Shown piece by piece: positions 1 through 6,503 of a DNA stretch of 10,495 nucleotides. This DNA is from Euperipatoides rowelli (taxonomy: Eukaryota; Onychophora; Udeonychophora; Euonychophora; Peripatopsidae), in assembly GCA_003024985.2 (NCBI GenBank), contig PXIH01S0074454.1; one strand, 5' to 3'. Position 1 is the stretch's first letter. Each line of letters starts with the position of its first letter. Below the pieces are notes generated by a model. It was not told where the DNA came from. It ran no database searches and saw nothing but the letters and a program-made list of their open reading frames with translations. Position numbers and translations under genes: made by a program.

Positions 1-89
1 AACCGAAATAACCGATTATTTAACCGAGTTTCTACATAACCGAACCGATACCGAACCGAACCGAATAAATCCAAACCGTTGCACCCCTA
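1..89. mobile_element. Terminal fragment of a hAT-like DNA transposon, cut by the window edge
   Basis: Seen: repeated AACCGAA/AACCGAT motifs run up to an end reading GTTGCACCCCTAG. On the opposite strand this begins (C)TAGGGGTGCAACGG and continues into CGGTTCGG repeats. Known: TIRs of the form CAGGGGTGCAACGG followed by CGGTT-rich subterminal repeats are common in animal hAT elements. Inference: this is one end of such an element and the rest lies left of the window. The 8-bp target duplication would start about position 90, but its partner is outside, so it cannot be tested. The exact last base (89 or 90) is uncertain because the terminal CTG appears as CTAG. Confidence 0.6.
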
Positions 90-1015
90 GCTATTATGAT
101 TCAATGTGTTTTTTTTTAAAAAAATCAAAATGACCTTTAATACAAGTGGAACATACAGTAGTACCCTCTAAACATGTTAAATTATTACAAATAAACAGCT
201 CTGTAGAGACTGTTTTGTCATCAAATTAATCTCTGACCCCCCCAAAAAAAGTGAAAGTTTCAATTTGTAGCCTAATCTCAGACTGAGGACAGCAATAGGC
301 TAGTCTTAATTTTAGCTGTATATAAATAACTTTTTTTTTATGCATTTAATTTTTTTTTTCCAGTGAAATTTTTTTTAAAGTAATTATCTTTGAAAATCAA
401 TAATTAAAAAAAAAAATAAAAAATCCGTTACATTTGACCTTTAACCATTAAAACTTAACTGTTAATTTTTAACAAAATTCATTAACTTACCTAATAAGCC
501 TACTGTAAAATAATAACAATAAACCCCTAAGTAACTGCTCCTAAATTTGGTAATCTCATAATAGATTTGGATAGCAAAATAAATGTGTCATTTCTGAACA
601 CAAAGTTTTTACTGAAAGGCGTCACCACTGAATACATTATAAATATCATCATCTTTATTATTACAGTACTGTTGATGGCAAAATCTTATAATGGTTATTA
701 TTAAAATAGATAAAAGGGGATGAAGAAAATTAAAAATAAATATATAAAAAGGAAAATAATAACAATGACAAAACTGCTATTCATATCTCCAAATCTGGGG
801 CACCCAAGTGGTGTAGGGTTAAATGTGTAAGGTAAACCAATCCGGGGTGTGCATTGCCAAATGTACATAAATGGGAAGCCATCTATTATGTACAAGGAAA
901 AAATGTTCTGTGAATATAAATCACATATGTTTAATAAACATATCTTCACTCGAAACTACATTTTGTGCAATTTAGATTTGACGGAGCTGTGACGAGAGAG
1001 AGGTGTGCTGAAGTT
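90..1015. other. A/T-rich stretch with no gene recognised
   Basis: I see no coding similarity here. The stretch holds long T and A runs (about 108-122, 333-360, 402-420), a C7A7 tract at 238-248, and a small hairpin at 268-302. The longest open frame (701-949, minus strand) encodes a low-complexity hydrophobic peptide that follows base composition, so I do not call it a gene. A weak tRNA-like sequence near 795-850 is discussed among the rejected items. Confidence 0.6.
268..302. repeat. Short inverted repeat (nested hairpin)
   Basis: Seen: TAGCCTA at 268-274 is the reverse complement of TAGGCTA at 296-302. Inside it, CTCAG (277-281) and CTGAG (283-287) form a second small stem. No transposon terminus or function is recognisable, and a short hairpin like this can arise by chance. 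Confidence 0.45.
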
Positions 1016-1166
1016 CAATGGCATAACTAAGAATGCATGGGTCTTCCCGCAAAATATACAATGGGCCTCGACCAACCTTGCTACTTATATATCTATTGTA
1101 TAGGTGAGGGCTCCTTGAATCCATAGCCCCCCCCCCCTCATGACAGGCCCGTTAGTTACGACACTG
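1016..1166. mobile_element. 151-bp MITE with perfect 8-bp target-site duplication (hAT-like)
   Basis: Seen: the left end CAATGGCATAACTAA and the reverse complement of the right end, CAGTGTCGTAACTAA, agree at 12 of 15 bases. The element is flanked by identical octamers CTGAAGTT at 1008-1015 and 1167-1174. It carries a run of about 11 C at 1127-1137 and has no coding capacity. Known: an 8-bp duplication with CAGTGGCG-type ends fits the hAT superfamily, although P-type elements also make 8-bp duplications. Inference: a non-autonomous element mobilised in trans. The perfect duplication makes the boundaries very secure; the superfamily is less certain. Confidence 0.85.
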
Positions 1167-1531
1167 CTGAAGTTAGCTATGTATAACTTATTTCCCATTC
1201 GGGTAATTCCATGAAAAGATGTACATTCCAATGAATTCAAAAGTAATTTTAGATTTTAGTGAATTTGATATTTTGGAGTTGTAACAGATCTGAACTAAGT
1301 GGGTAACACTGAATTTGTTTAGATTCTCTCCAATTTAGAGCATTGGAGCATTGTAAAGTCAGTGTCTAGGCTACTTAGGTTTGGTTATCGGAACAGAACA
1401 CTTATATTGAGTTAAGATTTATTTTATATTAATGTTATATAGTGAATAAAACTAATGGTCAATGAATCCTGGATAGTTTTAGCTTAAAAAAAATCTAATT
1501 TTAATCCACTTAAGGAAACTGATTTTTTTAA

Positions 1532-1547
1532 TACACTAATTAGTGTA
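1532..1547. repeat. Perfect 16-bp palindrome
   Basis: Seen: TACACTAA is followed directly by its reverse complement TTAGTGTA. The same two octamers form the core of the hairpin at 1668-1703, so the motif occurs four times within 166 bp. Function unknown; the recurrence suggests remains of one repeat rather than chance. Confidence 0.7.
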
Positions 1548-1641
1548 CGCAGTTCAGGTTTTATGTAACGTGAGTTACAAAAAATTGAAATATTTTAAAC
1601 TCAAAGCCCATAAACAAGCTGAAAACTGNTGAACATTTAAA

Positions 1642-1671
1642 TTTTCTTAATTCACTGCATAATTGAGAAAA
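1642..1671. repeat. Hairpin, 11-bp arms, 8-nt loop
   Basis: Seen: TTTTCTTAATT (1642-1652) pairs with AATTGAGAAAA (1661-1671), 10 of 11 positions. It abuts and slightly overlaps the next hairpin at 1668-1703, and both have 8-nt loops. Confidence 0.6.
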
Positions 1672-1703
1672 CTTACACTAACGCTGACTTTAGTGTAAGT
1701 TTT
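1668..1703. repeat. Perfect hairpin, 14-bp arms, 8-nt loop, followed by T-run
   Basis: Seen: AAAACTTACACTAA (1668-1681) and TTAGTGTAAGTTTT (1690-1703) are exact reverse complements around an 8-nt loop, and a T-run extends to about 1712. In a bacterium this shape would suggest a terminator. In this eukaryotic repeat-rich context I treat it as a structural remnant, not a terminator. Confidence 0.75.
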
Positions 1704-1745
1704 TTTTTTTTTATTGAATAGTTTGGGCAAAGATTTGCTTTTAGT

Positions 1746-1798
1746 AATGTTCAATCAAATATAATATTGTATTATGTACTGTATATTTGATGAGCATT
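1746..1798. repeat. Hairpin, about 17-bp arms, 18-nt loop
   Basis: Seen: ATCAAATATA (1754-1763) and TATATTTGAT (1782-1791) pair perfectly. The pairing extends outward through AATGTTC and GAGCATT with one mismatch and one unpaired base. No terminus or target duplication was recognised. Confidence 0.6.
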
Positions 1799-1982
1799 AG
1801 GCCATTTTTTAATTCTTTGAGTAGGAGACAATTGTTAAAGAAAGCAATCGTTTATTAAATGGTCTATTGTTATTTTAAATTTATTTTTAGTAAAATATCA
1901 AAGCTTAGCTTTTTTACATATATACGGTATATATAGATATTTGTTACAAATTTAAAAACAAATATAAAGGATAAAATGTCAC

Positions 1983-2206
1983 TAGTGTCCCACTCCACCC
2001 TCAAGGGTGATAGGTGTGTGGGCAAGGGTGCCTAGCCCCCTCCCCCATGGACAATGGTGCAACACACACACCCATCTCACGAAAACTCACCCCCACCTTA
2101 CAACCAAAAATATGCCCCTTCAAAAAAAAATCTATCAAAGTTGAATGGGAGGTGGCGTCCCCATTAATATTTCGCAGGAGGCCCAAATGTCTTAGTGCCG
2201 CCACTG
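1983..2206. mobile_element. Probable non-autonomous DNA element with a CAGTGGCGG-type right end
   Basis: Seen: the right end, read on the minus strand, begins CAGTGGCGGCACTAAG at 2206. The left end near 1983 (TAGTGTCCCACTCCA) resembles it with one gap and several mismatches. The interior is C-rich on the plus strand (2036-2045) and has no coding sequence. Known: CAGTGGCGG termini are frequent in animal hAT-like MITEs. The right end is convincing. The left end and total length of about 224 bp are uncertain because I find no matching target duplication; the sequence after the right end is TA microsatellite. Confidence 0.4.
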
Positions 2207-2251
2207 ATATAATATATATATATTTATATATATATATACATATACATAATA
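2207..2251. repeat. TA-rich microsatellite
   Basis: Seen: imperfect (TA)n with a central TTTA interruption and a TACATATACATA tail. It separates two transposon ends that face away from each other, so it is either the common insertion target or an expanded remnant of it. Confidence 0.8.
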
Positions 2252-2434
2252 CAGTGGCGGACAGGCCAGGGTGTCAGCTTGATGTCCATACAACCAAAAA
2301 AATAAATAAGAAACATCAAATTTTGACGGACATGGTACAAAATGTCCATACAACCAAAAAAAAAGCTTATCAAATTTTTGGGCTTTGGTTGTAGGCATAA
2401 AATGCCCTACTTTGAGCACAGCAACATCTGGTCA
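2252..2434. mobile_element. Left end of a second CAGTGGCGG-type element, right end not found
   Basis: Seen: the terminus CAGTGGCGGAC begins at 2252, directly after the TA tract and mirroring the element ending at 2206. Downstream is a two-copy tandem repeat (2282-2401). I find no matching CCGCCACTG end further right, and a hAT element is inserted at 2443. Inference: the element was interrupted or truncated, and 2434 is only the last base before the hAT target duplication, not a true terminus. Confidence 0.4.
2282..2401. repeat. Two-copy tandem repeat, 60-bp period
   Basis: Seen: ATGTCCATACAACCAAAAAA starts at 2282 and again at 2342. Each copy is followed by a related ATCAAATTTT block. The second copy ends in GGTTGTAGGCATAAA, whose GGTTGT is the reverse complement of ACAACC in the repeat start. 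Such subterminal tandem repeats are typical of non-autonomous elements. Confidence 0.65.
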
Positions 2435-2442
2435 CACTAGAG

Positions 2443-3181
2443 CAGGGATGGCAAATAGGATTTGGTCAACGTGCCAAAATTAAAGAAAAGTTGATATCAT
2501 TTTGGCCAGCGTGCCGAAATTAAACAAATGTTGATGTATGTTTATATGGCATTTTAATATAAATAAATGGTATTTAAACTAAAGCTAATGTGACATAAAA
2601 ATAAATTAACAATTTCGTTCGCATGTTATACTATTTCTAAATTTACCCGTATGCTGAATATAATAGTAAATTAAAGCATCTCTAACTCTAACTGCACCCT
2701 GAACCTAAGTTCAACATAAATATTAAAGCATATTTATAAAATAAGTAATGAATAAAATAACCCACTATGCAACAAATAGAATGCAAGCCTACCTATGATT
2801 GGCTGTTTTGGGCTGTTATAAAATGTTACAACTGGGATCCAGACACTATATTTCCATTTCATTTCCAACAGCAGCAGTCTCCCTACTATAATCAACGTAA
2901 TAGCGCTGCAGTTTAGTATATGAAAATAATTCTAGTTTTATGCCATTTTATTATTACTGGGTTTATTATTATTACTGGTTTATTACTAGTTTATAAACAA
3001 CAAAATTTAATACAAATTGCATTTGGCTATCAAATTACACTATCGATGCATATTAATTTTATGTTTGAATATATTATTTTATATGATAAAATTTCAATGA
3101 TAAATTAAAATTTCTTGGCGTGCCAACGGAAATTTCAAAAGTGCCATCTTTGGCACGCGTGCCACATATTTGCCATCGCTG
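2443..3181. mobile_element. Non-autonomous hAT transposon, 739 bp, with 8-bp target duplication
   Basis: Seen: the left TIR CAGGGATGGCAAATA and the reverse complement of the right end, CAGCGATGGCAAATA, match at 14 of 15 positions. Flanks are CACTAGAG (2435-2442) and CTCTAGAG (3182-3189), 7 of 8 identical. GTGCC-containing subterminal repeats lie near both ends: CAACGTGCCAAAATTAAA and CAGCGTGCCGAAATTAAA on the left, GGCACGCGTGCC on the right. Known: CAGNGATGGC TIRs, GTGCC subterminal motifs and the target consensus nTCTAGAn fit Ac-type hAT elements. No transposase similarity is visible inside; the 62-codon ORF at 2920-3108 is composition-driven. Inference: an internally deleted derivative mobilised in trans. 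Confidence 0.85.
2797..2823 (+). promoter_or_regulatory. Possible core promoter inside the hAT element (inverted CCAAT box plus TATA box)
   Basis: Seen: GATTGGCT (2797-2804), the reverse complement of AGCCAATC, lies about 13 bp upstream of TATAAAA (2817-2823). Known: inverted CCAAT and TATAAAA are standard eukaryotic promoter elements. Inference: this may be the relic of the ancestral transposase promoter. The spacing is shorter than usual and no transposase reading frame follows. In A/T-rich DNA a TATA match alone means little. Confidence 0.25.
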
Positions 3182-3259
3182 CTCTAGAGGGTTGTGACCT
3201 TCATAGTTTATAGTGTATTAATAGTTTACAGTGCACATAGGCCTACTTACGATAGAAAT

Positions 3260-3549
3260 GCTAATAGTGATTGATCAGTCGTTGATTTATAATGAACTGA
3301 TTCATAAGTCACTCGCCAAAGTGAGCCAGTCATAATTACTATTCACATACCAAGATTCTGCAAGTGTTTTAAGTTTTTGCACCATAATTACTTTTTTTAG
3401 TTGCTAATATTCAGTCTTTTTTTTTAACTGATTCATATCCTGAGAATGATGATGTGAACTATTTGCTAGTTTTTCATGAGCAGAGAGTGATTCGCTCAGA
3501 GTTGTGATTCATTCGAGGTGAATAAATCATTCATGAATGACCTATTAGC
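3260..3549. mobile_element. Imperfect foldback (inverted-repeat) element, about 290 bp
   Basis: Seen: GCTAATAG (3260-3267) mirrors CTATTAGC (3542-3549). Reading inward, TTGATTTAT (3282-3290) matches the reverse complement of the sequence near 3520-3530, GATTCAT-type motifs correspond, and CACATACCAAGATTCT (about 3346-3361) pairs with AGAATGATGATGTG (3442-3455). The arms are diverged, with small gaps, around an A/T-rich centre. Also present are two copies of AACTGATTCATA (3295-3306 and 3426-3437), a degenerate 17-bp tandem pair (3487-3520), and a perfect 14-bp palindrome TCATTCATGAATGA (3527-3540). No target duplication or superfamily is recognised. The inverted symmetry along the arms argues for one element rather than scattered motifs. 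Confidence 0.5.
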
Positions 3550-3664
3550 AAAATTGGTAAACCACAATAAACAACTTAATACATACAAACAATTTATCAT
3601 CTATCCCATGGACACTCTTGGGTCTATCCTCTATGTCTGAAATGAGCAAATAAATGGTATAGAT

Positions 3665-4096
3665 AAGGGGTTCCCAACCCTGTGAACGGACACCATGGCG
3701 CCCGCCGACCAATTTGAGTGCCCGACGCTGTTCAACCATGAAACAAAAGCTTGTCCGCGATAACTTGGCAGTGCCAAGATCCCATTGATTTATACTGTGA
3801 GTGGTTAGGCAACCAATTTTAGGCAGTTGTTTTCATGTAAATCGACCTCTTTAATTCCACCTTTTGTGCCAAGTTAACGTGGGCGAGGTTGAGTACAATG
3901 CACGCAGACGGCCAAATTGATTAGTGGTAGTGATAGTTAGAGAAATTGTCTAAATACAGGCGATACAAATCAGATTCTATCAAGTTTTTAACATCTGCAC
4001 ATATATTTTTGTCATTATGGAAAACGTAGATGGTGCCCGCCGCCCTACCGGTATATTAGAATGTCCTCTAGAGTACAAAAAGGTTGGGAACCCCTG
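3665..4096. mobile_element. Non-autonomous hAT transposon, 432 bp, with 8-bp target duplication
   Basis: Seen: the left end AAGGGGTTCCCAACC and the reverse complement of the right end, CAGGGGTTCCCAACC, match at 14 of 15 positions, differing only at the outermost base. Flanking octamers are GTATAGAT (3657-3664) and GTATAGAC (4097-4104), 7 of 8 identical. Just inside both ends are GCCCGCCG motifs (3701-3707 and 4035-4041), giving G+C-rich islands in an A/T-rich setting. Known: CAGGGGTTCCCAACC is a classic hAT terminal repeat in animal genomes. There is no coding capacity. The interior (3730-4020) is more G+C-balanced than its surroundings, which fits a distinct origin. Confidence 0.88.
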
Positions 4097-4104
4097 GTAT
4101 AGAC

Positions 4105-5097
4105 CATCTGAATTTTAGCATTAAAATTAAGAATTTACTTTAAAACAATATTCTATAGAAATAAAGTTAATAAAATGGGTCTTTATTACACGTAAACAGC
4201 AGATATTGCTTACCAAAATATACTCTACATTGCAACCCTTTCAACTTATTGCCAAACATTATTTTTTTTAAAAAAAAAAAAAACATTTTTAGCAAATAAT
4301 ATAAAAATATCTTAATTTTTACTATATAAAAAATGATTAGGCCTTAGCCAGCCTATTATTCTACAAAATTTACTACTCAAACACCTCAATAATAATGACA
4401 TATTTTTAAATGTTTTATAATAATAACCAGGTGATCACTAGGTTTTTCAATACATCAGAATTCAGGTAAGGTAAAAAATATCGCTGGCCAAGATTTATTT
4501 TACAATAAACAAATTAGGCTAAAGCTTATTTAAAAAAAAAAAAAAAAAAGTTTAAAAAGTCAGAAATAAATATGCAATTACTTTCCTAGAACAAAAAAAA
4601 AAAGCCATAAAGTGGGCAGCCTTTTCATTACTGTGTCAGTGCATATAAGAATCTGAAAAAAACTTTGGTGAAGATCCAAGTAAACAGTACATAAATAAGC
4701 AGTAAATATAGCATAAAAAATGTAAAGCTTAAAATAAAATTTAAAAAATGGGTTAAAGGAAAATATCGGGAAGGGAATATGCGAAGCACACCGTACAAAA
4801 GCAGCAGGCTAAATTGAATCACATTGTATAAAAATATGAAATACTTACCAGACATGTTTACAAGTGGAGTTTTAATGCTAATGAATTATGAAAAACATAA
4901 TAAGGGTTGTTGAGACGTCCAATTTTGATTGTGTTATTTTAGGCACGACCTAAACCCTATTTAAATAAACTTACTTAAACTAATATCTGTTTGACTTGCA
5001 GTTGTTGATGATTTCATCCCAAATGAGTTTCTATCTGTGTTGATGATACTTTCGCGGCTCATTATAACAATGAACTAATCTTTATCATTAAAATAAA
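4105..5097. other. A/T-rich stretch with no gene recognised
   Basis: No transposon end or coding similarity is recognised. Content includes a T8A14-type tract at 4262-4284, poly-A runs at 4531-4549 and 4592-4602, and a GTTGATGAT pair near 5002 and 5038. The minus-strand ORF at 4628-4855 encodes a hydrophobic, F/L/Y-rich peptide expected from A/T-rich DNA and is not called. Weak similarity to 8598-8640 in inverted orientation may begin about 5045, at the outer edge of the large inverted repeat. Confidence 0.55.
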
Positions 5098-5235
5098 AAA
5101 AAATTATATTTGTGATTGAGATTTAAAACAGCAAAATCGTCTGGTAGCCATTATAAGTAGATCGGTTTATGATACACGTCACGATCAACCAATGTCGTAA
5201 TCGTAATTTGAATGTGGTAAAATTGAAATTATTTT

Positions 5236-5515
5236 ACCATGAGGTTAGCAACTGGAAGATATAAATTAATATACAATCCACATTTTTAGTCAAGTTAATT
5301 TTTTTATTTACAGTTCTAACCTTACCACAACCCTAACCCTACCTCCTACTACATATTTAACACATCAGACTTGAAAAGGTGGATAATCTAGAGGTGAAAT
5401 GATCGACGAGCTATCGATTTCAGACTTTAGATAGTACTTCCGTAATGACGAAAATATATGCGTAAATATCAAAATTTGGTAGAATGGTAATTGTATTCCC
5501 AGTTTTTAGACGTTT
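5236..5515 (+). repeat. Tandem unit, copy 1 (CCCTAA-containing dispersed repeat)
   Basis: Seen: the copy shares an ordered set of blocks with copy 2: ACCATG, then AACTGGA, AATCCACATTTTTAGTCA, CTAACCTTACCACAACCCTA, CTACATATT, GGTGAAAT, ATCGATTTC and GACGAAAATATATGCG. It begins just after the stem TGGTAAAA/TTTTACCA (5215-5239). The repeat period to copy 2 is about 372 bp. Two CCCTAA motifs occur in the conserved block. Confidence 0.75.
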
Positions 5516-5600
5516 TTTAATACCGAAGTTTTGTTACGGAAATATTGAAATTTGAAAGTCGCTTATTTTTAAACTCGATGATCTCACGAGAGGATAAAAA

Positions 5601-5905
5601 CCATGGAGCTAAGAACTGGACATATAATCGGAATTTTATCGAATTTAAAATCCACATTTTTAGTCACGATTTTTTTTTTTTTACAGTCCTAACCTTACCA
5701 CAACCCTAACCCTAACTCAAACTACATATTAAACCCATTATGCCCCAACCCTATGATGATGAAGGGGTGAAATAATCAATTTTTTGATCGATTTCGAGAC
5801 TTTTGATAGCACTCCCGTAATGACAAAAAATGACGAAAATATATGCGCAGATGTCAAAAACGCGGTTGAAACCGATTATATTTGTCAGTATTTAGACATT
5901 TCTGA
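5601..5905 (+). repeat. Tandem unit, copy 2 (CCCTAA-containing dispersed repeat)
   Basis: Seen: the blocks appear in the same order as copy 1, with the best match across the ATCCACATTTTTAGTCA and CTAACCTTACCACAACCCTAACCCTA segments. GACGAAAATATATGCG is identical in both copies. Copy 2 has a longer T-run (5670-5681) and a small duplication near TGACAAAAAATGACGAAAA. The 70-codon ORF at 5784-5996 lies across this repeat and is not a gene. Confidence 0.75.
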
Positions 5906-6101
5906 TGATCTCTTCATTAAATTTATTTCTGGATTATTTATAACTAAACAAATTATAATGGTAAAATACTCTAATGGGTATTTATTGAATCACTAAACAA
6001 CGGCCGAAGCCTATTGCAGAAGAAGTGATAGTTTATGAAAGATTATTATTACTTTAATAATAAGAAACTACTGTATTACGGAATTACAGGTAGCCTACAG
6101 T

Positions 6102-6217
6102 ACGGACGTACGTATGGTCATAACATTTACACTACTGTATATTATAAAATGACAAAAATATACTGTACGTACCGTCATAGATAAAAGTAGATTATACAAA
6201 ATCTATATCTATCTATG
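6102..6217. repeat. Two adjacent inverted repeats
   Basis: Seen: ACGGACGTACGTA (6102-6114) pairs with TACGTACCGT (6166-6175) apart from a 2-nt bulge. Immediately after, CATAGATA (6176-6183) pairs exactly with TATCTATG (6210-6217). The first contains several CpG sites, unusual for this A/T-rich region. Role unknown. Confidence 0.5.
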
Positions 6218-6503
6218 GTAGCGTACATCATAATGAAGCATTGTATCAATAAGAATACCAGTACTAATGGAATAAAACTACAAAAAAATCACAGAATAAC
6301 AAAAGTTATGTACCGTATTTCTCATACAATAACCAGATTAATTAAGGACCTAGGCATAATAATGACAAAAAAACTCACCTTTGACAAGCATATTAACGAA
6401 ATAGTCTTTAAAATAAAAAGAGTGTTTGGATTTCTTAGAAATAACTTGAAATTTTTAAACCAAGATGTGTTCGAAACCATCTACAACTACTACTGTACAT
6501 TAA
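6215..6503 (+). pseudogene. Fragment of a LINE (non-LTR retrotransposon) reverse transcriptase, interrupted by a DNA element
   Basis: An open frame of about 96 codons carries the conserved stretch just C-terminal of the RT catalytic core. A block resembling STNGIKLQ (codons 16-23) is followed by KDLGIIMTKKLTFDKHINEI (44-63), then KRVFGFLRNNLKFLNQDVFETIY (68-90). Known: this pattern (KDLGV, L.FD.HI, N+.LGFL+RN, YK.LVRP) typifies CR1/Jockey-group LINEs. The catalytic FADD-type motif and endonuclease are absent, codons 24-42 do not fit the family, and similarity is lost after codon 95. There the element at 6504 begins, so later codons of this frame are not LINE sequence. It sits between the arms of the large inverted repeat. 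Certainly non-functional; the family assignment is from motif memory. Confidence 0.75.

Larger units (their letters stand above)
1175..1982. other. Non-coding A/T-rich stretch with a cluster of hairpins
   Basis: No gene or transposon terminus is recognised. The notable content is a group of perfect or near-perfect inverted repeats between 1532 and 1798, listed separately. There is one unresolved base (N) at 1629, a T-run at 1700-1712, and TA-rich sequence at 1918-1940. Confidence 0.6.
5098..6090 (+). repeat. Left arm of a large diverged inverted repeat (partner 7637-8597)
   Basis: Seen: blocks here recur in reverse complement and in mirrored order on the right. AATCGTCTGGTAGC (5135-5148) pairs with GCTACCTAGACTATT (8532-8546). 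CAACCAATG (5186-5194) pairs with CATTGGTTG (8494-8502). CTCCTACTACATAT (5343-5356) pairs with ATATGTAGTAGGAG (8415-8428). The CCCTAACTC/CCCCAACCCTAT block (5712-5753) pairs with 8076-8122. GCCTATTG (6009-6016) pairs with CAATAGGC (7711-7718). Divergence is substantial, with gaps. The arm includes a tandem pair of units, listed separately. Inference: one arm of an old foldback or long-TIR element, or one half of an inverted duplication. Confidence 0.6.

Noticed and set aside
795-850. tRNA-like sequence that could be a SINE head (CACCCAAGTGGTGTAGGG followed by AATCCGGGG)
   Set aside because: The A-box-like part is suggestive, but the B box matches poorly and I cannot build a cloverleaf. No tail or target duplication was found.
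701-949. Minus-strand ORF of 82 codons with a hydrophobic tail
   Set aside because: The tail is translated poly-A/T sequence and the rest has no recognised motif.
1668-1712. Hairpin plus T-run read as an intrinsic terminator
   Set aside because: The surroundings are eukaryotic and there is no upstream gene. T-runs are common across the window.
2014-2394. Plus-strand ORF of 126 codons
   Set aside because: It crosses a MITE end, a TA microsatellite and a 60-bp tandem repeat. The peptide includes a YIYLYIYIHIH run from the microsatellite, so it is a chance reading frame.
2920-3108. Plus-strand ORF of 62 codons inside the hAT element, as a possible transposase relic
   Set aside because: I-rich low-complexity peptide with no hAT dimerisation or catalytic motif.
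4628-4855. Minus-strand ORF of 75 codons resembling a membrane protein
   Set aside because: The F/L/Y-rich composition is what A/T-rich DNA gives by default. There is no recognisable family or supporting context.
5023-5036. Shared 14-mer AAATGAGTTTCTAT at about 5023 and 10059
   Set aside because: The match does not extend on either side, so it is not evidence of a common repeat.
5784-5996. Plus-strand ORF of 70 codons
   Set aside because: It overlaps the dispersed repeat unit, and the other copies do not keep the frame open.
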